This document shows, one piece after another, positions 17,740-26,700 of a DNA stretch of 43,950 bases. This stretch comes from Proteiniclasticum sediminis. Its GTDB lineage: Bacteria; Bacillota; Clostridia; Clostridiales; Clostridiaceae. The notes under the pieces are model-generated. The model ran no database searches. It was not told the DNA's origin and worked only from the letters and a program-made list of their open reading frames with translations. Location: contig NZ_JAGSCS010000021.1 in the NCBI RefSeq assembly GCF_018128025.1, forward strand, positions 1 to 43,950. The letters run 5' to 3'. The first letter of the stretch is position 1. Each line of letters starts with the position of its first letter. The position numbers and the translations under genes are program-made.

Positions 17740-18593
17740 TGTTAAACCACAAGTATGATTTTGTCGGAGTTATTTGTGTCAAGAATGCCAACCCCAATGG
17801 TGATCCACTAAATGGAAACCGACCAAGAATTAACTACAATGGAATTGGTGAAATCTCAGACGTTTGCTTAAAGAGAAAGATCAGAAATCGACTTTTGGAC
17901 GCAGGAGAACAGATCTTTGTGCAATCCGAAGACTATAAGGTTGATACCTTTACTAGTCTTCGCGATCGTGCTGAAGGAATTTTGTCAAAAGAAGCCTTTA
18001 GTGATAAGGAAAGGCTGAGAGAAGAAGCATGCGGTACATGGATAGATGTACGTGCCTTTGGGCAACTATTTGCATTTAAGAGTAAGGATAAAAAGACAGC
18101 AGGGGTATCAGAAGGTATTAGAGGTCCAGTTAGTATTCACAGTGCTTATAGTGTTGATCCGATTAATATTTCAACGATTCAAATTACCAAAAGTGTCAAC
18201 AGCGAAGGGGATGGCACAACGAGGGGATCGGACACCATGGGATCCAAGCATCGTGTAGATTTTGGGGTATATACTTTTGCGGGGAGTATCAATGCGCAGT
18301 TGGCAAGTCGCACAGGTTTTACAGACGAAGATGCTGAAAAGATAAAGCAAGCAATTTATAAGATGTTTGAAAATGACGCATCTTCAGCAAGACCGGATGG
18401 AAGTATGCAAATGGTGAAACTCTTTTGGTGGAAGCATAACAATCCATCCGGTCAGTATTCATCAGCAAAGGTTCATCAATGTGTGAAAATTGAGCGGATA
18501 AATGGGGTAATGGAACCGGTTTCCATGGATGACTATGAAGTGAAACTGACAAACCTGGATGGACTTGAGGTTGAGATCATCGAAGGATTTTAG
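17739..18593 (+). CDS. cas7c: Cas7c (Csd2) backbone subunit of Cascade
   Basis: Cas7 forms the helical filament that holds the crRNA spacer. It has 284 residues with the type I-C signature VKNANPNGDPLNGNRPR near the N-terminus, followed by the GIGEISDVCLKRKIRNRL segment and a RAMP-type core with IRGPVSIHSAYSVDPI. GGAGGG lies 8 nt before the ATG, which overlaps the cas8c stop by 1 nt. cas4 follows after 2 nt. Confidence 0.95.
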   Translation: MLNHKYDFVGVICVKNANPNGDPLNGNRPRINYNGIGEISDVCLKRKIRNRLLDAGEQIFVQSEDYKVDTFTSLRDRAEGILSKEAFSDKERLREEACGTWIDVRAFGQLFAFKSKDKKTAGVSEGIRGPVSIHSAYSVDPINISTIQITKSVNSEGDGTTRGSDTMGSKHRVDFGVYTFAGSINAQLASRTGFTDEDAEKIKQAIYKMFENDASSARPDGSMQMVKLFWWKHNNPSGQYSSAKVHQCVKIERINGVMEPVSMDDYEVKLTNLDGLEVEIIEGF

Positions 18594-18595
18594 GA

Positions 18596-19264
18596 ATGAG
18601 AGAAGATGATTATTTAATGATTTCTGGAATCCAGCATTACTTTTATTGCATGAGACAATGGGCATTGATTCATGTAGAGGATCAGTGGCAATCAAATGTT
18701 TATACAGTTAGAGGAGATATCGTACATACGCGTGTAGATGATCCCTGGTTTGTAGAATCGAGAAATGATAGGATCATTGCTCGAAGTGTGGCCCTTGTTT
18801 CTCATAAATTAAGTTTTTATGGTGTATCAGATGCTGTTGAGTACATTAAAAATTCGCATGGTGTAAACCTTCAAGGCCAAGAGGGGAGGTTTATCATCCA
18901 TCCTGTTGAGTATAAAGCAGGGAAGCCAAAGGCTGATCTTTGCGACAGAGTACAGCTTTGTCTTCAGGCGATGTGTCTCGAAGAAATGTACAATGCAAAA
19001 ATCGCCAGTGGTTCTTTGTATTACGCAAAAACTAGGCATCGTTTATCGGTAGAAATGACAGATGAACTGCGAGAGATAACTTTAAAGACTGTATTAGACA
19101 TGCATCAAATCATGGAACAAGGGCAAACTCCAACAGAAAAGTACACGGAGAAGTGTGATCATTGCTCAATGTATAATATTTGCTTACCAAAGATCTTAAC
19201 TAAAAAAATCCGCGTAGCCGATTATATTATATCTTCGCTAGAAAGCGATGAGGGAAGCCCATGA
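18596..19264 (+). CDS. cas4: Cas4 RecB-like exonuclease of adaptation
   Basis: Trims prespacers and selects those next to a PAM, working with Cas1-Cas2. It has 222 residues with the RecB-family nuclease core (DAVEY, then PVEYKAGKPK with the catalytic Glu and Lys). Four iron-sulphur cysteines are split between the N-terminus (C18 in YFYCMRQW) and the C-terminus (the CDHCSMYNIC segment). It overlaps cas1 by 4 nt. Its presence fits with the clear TTC consistency seen in spacer overlaps. Confidence 0.93.
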   Translation: MREDDYLMISGIQHYFYCMRQWALIHVEDQWQSNVYTVRGDIVHTRVDDPWFVESRNDRIIARSVALVSHKLSFYGVSDAVEYIKNSHGVNLQGQEGRFIIHPVEYKAGKPKADLCDRVQLCLQAMCLEEMYNAKIASGSLYYAKTRHRLSVEMTDELREITLKTVLDMHQIMEQGQTPTEKYTEKCDHCSMYNICLPKILTKKIRVADYIISSLESDEGSP

Positions 19265-20292
19265 GGAAATTGAGAAATACACTTTACATTACTCAAGATG
19301 ATATGTATTTATATCGTGACGGTGAGACAATTGTATTGGAAAAAGATCGAGTTAAAGTAAAGCAATTGCCGATTCATAATCTGGAAGGTGTAGTTTTCCT
19401 TAATCATGCTACAGTGACTCCGCAAGTTTTAGAGCTTTGTTCGAGTCATCAGGTCCATGTATCGTACATTTCCCATACAGGACAATACTTAGTAAAAATT
19501 CAAAATCCAACGCAAGGGAATGTGGTACTTCGACGCGATCAATATCGTATTGCAGATGACAAAAATCACTCATTAAGGATTGCTCAAAGCTTTTGTATTG
19601 GGAAGATTTTTAATTCGCGGGTTGTCCTGCAGAGATTACTCCGAGACCACCATGATAAAGTTCCAACTAGAGAAGTAGAAAATTCAATCTCGCTACTTCA
19701 GAATTCCATTCGAAAAGTCACTTACACGAACACATTATTTGACTTACTCGGTTTGGAGGGTGATGCAGCGAAAAACTACTATCAAGTATTCGATCACCTA
19801 ATCCTTAGTAAGGATCAGGGATTCGTTTTTTCAGGGCGATCAAGGCGACCACCCAAAGATGAAGTTAATGCGCTCTTATCATATTTCTATATGTTATTAG
19901 CGCATGAAGTAGAGTCAGCGCTAGAAACCGTAGGTTTAGATCCGCAAGTTGGGTTTTATCATCAGATTCGGTCTGGTCGCTCATCATTAGCTCTGGACAT
20001 GATGGAAGAGTTGAGACCATTTATTGTTGATCGATTTGTAGTCACGATGATCAATAATAAAGAGATATCAAAAAAAGATTTTTTCGTACAAGAAAATGGA
20101 GGATACCTTATTGCGCAAGAAGCTAAAAGCAAACTGCTGCAAAAGTGGCAAATCCGAAAAAATGACATGATTGTCCATCCGTATACAAAAGAGAAAATAG
20201 AAGTGGGCTTAATTCCATATGTTCAGGCACTGCTCCTGGCTCGTTATGTTCGTGGGGAAATGGATGCATATCCTCCATTTCTAATGAGGTGA
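19261..20292 (+). CDS. cas1: Cas1 integrase (type I-C)
   Basis: Integrase that inserts new spacers at the leader end. It has 343 residues with an N-terminal beta domain and an alpha-helical catalytic domain. Metal ligands are likely E166 (LEGDAAKNYY), H234 (GFYHQIRSGR) and E249 (DMMEELRPF). The start overlaps cas4 as ATGA and the stop is 4 nt before cas2. All catalytic segments are intact, so adaptation is probably functional, in line with the large array. Confidence 0.96.
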   Translation: MRKLRNTLYITQDDMYLYRDGETIVLEKDRVKVKQLPIHNLEGVVFLNHATVTPQVLELCSSHQVHVSYISHTGQYLVKIQNPTQGNVVLRRDQYRIADDKNHSLRIAQSFCIGKIFNSRVVLQRLLRDHHDKVPTREVENSISLLQNSIRKVTYTNTLFDLLGLEGDAAKNYYQVFDHLILSKDQGFVFSGRSRRPPKDEVNALLSYFYMLLAHEVESALETVGLDPQVGFYHQIRSGRSSLALDMMEELRPFIVDRFVVTMINNKEISKKDFFVQENGGYLIAQEAKSKLLQKWQIRKNDMIVHPYTKEKIEVGLIPYVQALLLARYVRGEMDAYPPFLMR

Positions 20293-20296
20293 TGCA

Positions 20297-20587
20297 ATGC
20301 TGGTGCTGATAACTTATGATGTATCAACTGTTTCTACAGGTGGAGCGTCGAGGTTGAGAAGAATAGCAAAACAGTGTACAAATTACGGGCAAAGAGTTCA
20401 ATATTCTGTGTTTGAGTGCGTTGTTGATGCTGGTCAATTGGAGCTACTAAAAAATAAGTTACTTAAGATAATGGATGATAATCATGATAGTCTGAGACTT
20501 TATATTCTTGGAAATAACTACAAATCAAAAGTTGAGCATTATGGAGTTAAGTATGTTGAAAACATTGAAGAGCCTTTGATCTTATAA
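20297..20587 (+). CDS. cas2: Cas2 adaptation protein
   Basis: Small ferredoxin-fold protein that bridges two Cas1 dimers. It has 96 residues with the first strand VLITYDVST containing the conserved Asp (D8), followed by RLRRIAKQCTNYGQRVQYSVFEC, a standard Cas2 sequence. It is the last cas gene; the leader and array follow on the same strand. Confidence 0.96.
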   Translation: MLVLITYDVSTVSTGGASRLRRIAKQCTNYGQRVQYSVFECVVDAGQLELLKNKLLKIMDDNHDSLRLYILGNNYKSKVEHYGVKYVENIEEPLIL

Positions 20588-20751
20588 CGCGAAGGTAAAG
20601 TAAACATCAGAAGATTCTAAATTACGAAATACTGATATACGCAGTAGATCTTAGCTTAAGACAAATTTGATAAATAACAGAATAATTTATTTCGACCTTC
20701 GCGGAAAAATTGGCTCAATTATCCTGTTTATAAGGCTTTTAAGATACTACT
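20588..20751 (+). promoter_or_regulatory. CRISPR leader
   Basis: 164 nt of AT-rich sequence between cas2 and the first repeat, on the side where new spacers enter. A 9-bp perfect inverted repeat, CGCGAAGGT (20588-20596) and ACCTTCGCG (20695-20703), brackets most of it. A possible array promoter is TTGGCT (20710-20715) with TATAAG (20729-20734), but the spacing of 13 nt is poor. The last bases before the repeat are AAGATACTACT. Confidence 0.75.
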
Positions 20752-23700
20752 GTCACTCCCCATGCGGGGAGTGTGGATTGAAATGGGTTTCGGTTCCAGG
20801 GTCTGCTCCTTGCTGCGTCACTCCCCATGCGGGGAGTGTGGATTGAAATTCTGCGGCGCCGCTGGCGGTGTTTAGCGGAAGGTCACTCCCCATGCGGGGA
20901 GTGTGGATTGAAATATATACTTATCCAACGACTTTTATAACAATGGGTCACTCCCCATGCGGGGAGTGTGGATTGAAATGGATCGAACTCAAGCTCGCGG
21001 AAGAGCGCCTCGTCACTCCCCATGCGGGGAGTGTGGATTGAAATCATATTAGGAAGTAAAGATATAAGATAAGATGGTCACTCCCCATGCGGGGAGTGTG
21101 GATTGAAATTTCGCCTGGCACAAAGTTTAGGGGTGGCACAAGTCACTCCCCATGCGGGGAGTGTGGATTGAAATTCCTACTTTGCCAAAGTGGCTTTGAA
21201 CAACTTGTCACTCCCCATGCGGGGAGTGTGGATTGAAATAGCAACAATGGGCCGGAAATCCTCCGGCGGGGAGTCACTCCCCATGCGGGGAGTGTGGATT
21301 GAAATTATATCCTCGCTTGCGTAGGTAGTCGGATAAGGTCACTCCCCATGCGGGGAGTGTGGATTGAAATTTTTACAGGCGCTCAAGTCATTGACAAGCT
21401 CAAGTCACTCCCCATGCGGGGAGTGTGGATTGAAATTATCTTAAATCACCGGATACGACTTGTCAACCGTCACTCCCCATGCGGGGAGTGTGGATTGAAA
21501 TCCGGTGACTAGCCTTTGGTATCTCTCCGCCAGTGGTCACTCCCCATGCGGGGAGTGTGGATTGAAATACAGCCTCAGACAGGGTCTTATTGTAGAGCTT
21601 GTCACTCCCCATGCGGGGAGTGTGGATTGAAATTTTCCCGACAGCACAGCCGGCAGTACCTCGACGTCACTCCCCATGCGGGGAGTGTGGATTGAAATTG
21701 TCTTAGTGTAGGTGGTGGCCTTGTCCGCTTGTCACTCCCCATGCGGGGAGTGTGGATTGAAATAGGAAGTGCGTGCACCATGCGATCGATTGTCACGTCA
21801 CTCCCCATGCGGGGAGTGTGGATTGAAATATCTAAGAACTTTAACTAGGGATAGGTACTTAAGTCACTCCCCATGCGGGGAGTGTGGATTGAAATGTGCA
21901 TTTCGGATCAAGACCACGAAAGATGACAGTCACTCCCCATGCGGGGAGTGTGGATTGAAATTTCGAGCTCCACCGAGATGATTTCGTCGGGTAGGTCACT
22001 CCCCATGCGGGGAGTGTGGATTGAAATATAAATAAAGTTACCTCTATTCGCTTCCTGTAGTCACTCCCCATGCGGGGAGTGTGGATTGAAATAAATGAAT
22101 TAACTCTGTATGACTAAAATCTGAGTCACTCCCCATGCGGGGAGTGTGGATTGAAATTGCTCGCTAGATAAAAGTTGAAAAGTAGCCAAAGTCACTCCCC
22201 ATGCGGGGAGTGTGGATTGAAATCTATTGATGTGATAGCACTCGCCTTAAAATCTGTCACTCCCCATGCGGGGAGTGTGGATTGAAATAACAAGCTATTT
22301 TGGATCGACTTGCAGCTTTGGTCACTCCCCATGCGGGGAGTGTGGATTGAAATCACAAACTTACGTGAGGCAAATCAATATCGAAGTCACTCCCCATGCG
22401 GGGAGTGTGGATTGAAATTGATAACGGTAAAAAATAATTCGCTTTACCAAGGTCACTCCCCATGCGGGGAGTGTGGATTGAAATAACAAAGCTGCAAGAC
22501 GTTGGTTATACAAAGCGTCACTCCCCATGCGGGGAGTGTGGATTGAAATTTTACCTCCTCCGGCTGGTCAATGACAAATCCGTCACTCCCCATGCGGGGA
22601 GTGTGGATTGAAATAAGGGCGAAATGGAACGGCTTTACCCCGAGAGGTCACTCCCCATGCGGGGAGTGTGGATTGAAATGCCCATGGGATACGGTGTTGC
22701 GATTTTCGGAAGGTCACTCCCCATGCGGGGAGTGTGGATTGAAATAACTCACCTACCTGGCATGCAAGGAACTTAACGTCACTCCCCATGCGGGGAGTGT
22801 GGATTGAAATCTCCTTGATAGCGAAACCCCGGCAAATAGCTGGTCACTCCCCATGCGGGGAGTGTGGATTGAAATATTCTGGAACAGAAATTTGGGAATG
22901 ACGGTTAGTCACTCCCCATGCGGGGAGTGTGGATTGAAATTGGAAATAATCTTTCTTTTAAAATAGCATCTAGTCACTCCCCATGCGGGGAGTGTGGATT
23001 GAAATTTGTCAAATCCGATCTGTCTGATCTTGAATCCGTCACTCCCCATGCGGGGAGTGTGGATTGAAATTTTTAAAATAGCATCTAATACAAATTCAGA
23101 AAGTCACTCCCCATGCGGGGAGTGTGGATTGAAATGCCATTTGATGCACAAGCGGATTAAGATAATCGTCACTCCCCATGCGGGGAGTGTGGATTGAAAT
23201 ATTGAGTGACTGGATTACTGCTCCTGGCTTGTGTCACTCCCCATGCGGGGAGTGTGGATTGAAATTCCAGATCGTTGATGAAAGAATAGGATAGCCCGTC
23301 ACTCCCCATGCGGGGAGTGTGGATTGAAATAGGGGCAGGGCAAAGCCCTTGCCCCCTGTTATGTCACTCCCCATGCGGGGAGTGTGGATTGAAATATGGC
23401 TTACGATGCTCCCGTAGAGTTCCTTGAAGTCACTCCCCATGCGGGGAGTGTGGATTGAAATCTGAGAGACATCTTCACGCAGCTGCAGCTCTCGTCACTC
23501 CCCATGCGGGGAGTGTGGATTGAAATGGAATCAAGGAAGTCGAACTCGACAACCACTCGTCACTCCCCATGCGGGGAGTGTGGATTGAAATTGCATTTCA
23601 CTAAGGTAGCGGTTAAAGTTGTGGTCACTCCCCATGCGGGGAGTGTGGATTGAAATTCCAGGAAGCTTGGCCATGGTAGTTTCCCTCTGTCACTCCCCAT

Positions 23701-26700
23701 GCGGGGAGTGTGGATTGAAATATGATCCATTGGGTTCCACTCTTCCACGCCATTGTCACTCCCCATGCGGGGAGTGTGGATTGAAATAACTTGCAGCGCC
23801 AGTGTTACCAGCGCCGGGAGTCACTCCCCATGCGGGGAGTGTGGATTGAAATCCACATGAGGGAGCTTCTGGTTTCGGTTCCGGGTCACTCCCCATGCGG
23901 GGAGTGTGGATTGAAATCGCCAACTCTCACAGGGTTTACGATTCGTTGCCGTCACTCCCCATGCGGGGAGTGTGGATTGAAATTCACGGCATTGCTGTGG
24001 TTTGGAGGACGGCTGGTCACTCCCCATGCGGGGAGTGTGGATTGAAATACGGGTGTATCCGTACTCGTTACGAATCTCTGGTCACTCCCCATGCGGGGAG
24101 TGTGGATTGAAATCCGGGCTTGCAACCGGGTTGCCGCATTAACACGTCACTCCCCATGCGGGGAGTGTGGATTGAAATAAGGGATCCACAAAGTTTTCGG
24201 CACCTTCCAGCAGTCACTCCCCATGCGGGGAGTGTGGATTGAAATGATGAAGGCTGGACCAAGCGATTGGATTACACGTCACTCCCCATGCGGGGAGTGT
24301 GGATTGAAATGTCAAATTCGCCGATTGTGTAGCGGTCTCCATGTCACTCCCCATGCGGGGAGTGTGGATTGAAATGCGCTAACACGTAGTCCTTTGTATC
24401 ATCCGGAGTCACTCCCCATGCGGGGAGTGTGGATTGAAATGACAAGGACTCGAAAGACCGCACAGCCTTTGAAGTCACTCCCCATGCGGGGAGTGTGGAT
24501 TGAAATTGCCAAGGCTTCTGCTTTTTCGGGGCTGATGAGTCACTCCCCATGCGGGGAGTGTGGATTGAAATATGGGCATCGGAGAGATATACCTGGGGAT
24601 CTACAGTCACTCCCCATGCGGGGAGTGTGGATTGAAATGATGATGCTCATGAAGGTTTCCAGGCTTAATTGTCACTCCCCATGCGGGGAGTGTGGATTGA
24701 AATCGCACGGACTCTAAAGGGGCCAGGAGCGGAGGGTCACTCCCCATGCGGGGAGTGTGGATTGAAATATGGACTCCGTTCGTGGTCACGTAAGCCGTGA
24801 GTCACTCCCCATGCGGGGAGTGTGGATTGAAATACGCTCTCCTCTGGCTCCTTTCTGCCGGCTGTTGTCACTCCCCATGCGGGGAGTGTGGATTGAAATG
24901 TACTTGTCCTCTTTCCATGAGTAGCTCTCAAGGTCACTCCCCATGCGGGGAGTGTGGATTGAAATACCTTACGTACGTAACCGATTGGCATTGTTGGGTC
25001 ACTCCCCATGCGGGGAGTGTGGATTGAAATTTTTATAACATGGTCATATATCAGGTAAGAAGGTCACTCCCCATGCGGGGAGTGTGGATTGAAATATAGG
25101 CTAACTGGCCTTTGAGGTAATCAATCTGTCACTCCCCATGCGGGGAGTGTGGATTGAAATTCTGGTTACGAAGCAGCAGGAACAGGTCATTGGTCACTCC
25201 CCATGCGGGGAGTGTGGATTGAAATTCGCAGAACGGCTATAATGGCCCATTCGAGACGGTCACTCCCCATGCGGGGAGTGTGGATTGAAATTGTCTTCGG
25301 CGAGTTTCGAAAGACCATGGCCAGTCACTCCCCATGCGGGGAGTGTGGATTGAAATTCAGCCGTTATCTTGGTTGTTGGGTTTCTGCGGTCACTCCCCAT
25401 GCGGGGAGTGTGGATTGAAATTGGGCTAAAAGCTCTGTATTCTTCGGGTCAAACGTCACTCCCCATGCGGGGAGTGTGGATTGAAATCATCGATGATCAG
25501 CGACCTACTTGTGCCGCTCAGTCACTCCCCATGCGGGGAGTGTGGATTGAAATAAAATCTCCTTTCCGTTGATTTATAGACATCTAGGTCACTCCCCATG
25601 CGGGGAGTGTGGATTGAAATATTTTGTGCCTCCTTTCGGTCTGGTTTTAATCGTCACTCCCCATGCGGGGAGTGTGGATTGAAATTTTTATGAGATCGGG
25701 GCGGAAACACCTGACCGGTCACTCCCCATGCGGGGAGTGTGGATTGAAATAATAAAAAAGGTCAGCTTGTTAAGGCTGACCAGTCACTCCCCATGCGGGG
25801 AGTGTGGATTGAAATTGGTGACACCTTACCAACACCTTCAGAGTGGTAGTCACTCCCCATGCGGGGAGTGTGGATTGAAATTCACCTCTGGTAACATCAA
25901 AACCATAACAGCAGTCACTCCCCATGCGGGGAGTGTGGATTGAAATTTTACAGATATAACGCCATCAGCATATAAGCCGTCACTCCCCATGCGGGGAGTG
26001 TGGATTGAAATCTGCTTGGCCATGGTCATGACCATGGTGTTGAGTCACTCCCCATGCGGGGAGTGTGGATTGAAATTCATAGTATTTTTCAATATTAACC
26101 AACTTTATAGTCACTCCCCATGCGGGGAGTGTGGATTGAAATCTGGGGAAACGTGGGAAAAACCTATGATCTCTGTCACTCCCCATGCGGGGAGTGTGGA
26201 TTGAAATGGTTAACGCGCTCTATCCTCCCAAAGGTATGAGTCACTCCCCATGCGGGGAGTGTGGATTGAAATTCCATGGATAACTATCTGGCGATGCACG
26301 GGAAGTCACTCCCCATGCGGGGAGTGTGGATTGAAATATGGCAAAGCAGTTCCCGAGAGATGAGTACCGGTCACTCCCCATGCGGGGAGTGTGGATTGAA
26401 ATGGAATCAAGGAAGTCGAACTCGACAACCACTCAGTCACTCCCCATGCGGGGAGTGTGGATTGAAATTTTTGGACAAACTTATGGACGCAAAGAATGAA
26501 GTCACTCCCCATGCGGGGAGTGTGGATTGAAATAAACACAATTTCCAGACCCGCATGCAGCTCATGTCACTCCCCATGCGGGGAGTGTGGATTGAAATTC
26601 GGGTGGTGCGTTTTACGGCCTTCCGCCGGAGTCACTCCCCATGCGGGGAGTGTGGATTGAAATTGATATGGAAGATAATTACGGTGCTTTTTACTGTCAC

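Noticed and set aside
22284-22516. A 12-nt match (CAAAGCTGCAAG) between one spacer end (22289-22320, reverse strand) and another spacer (22485-22516).
   Set aside because: With about 182 spacers, one or so 12-nt match is expected by chance; the bases after it do not fit a silent-change pattern and no TTC boundary is involved.
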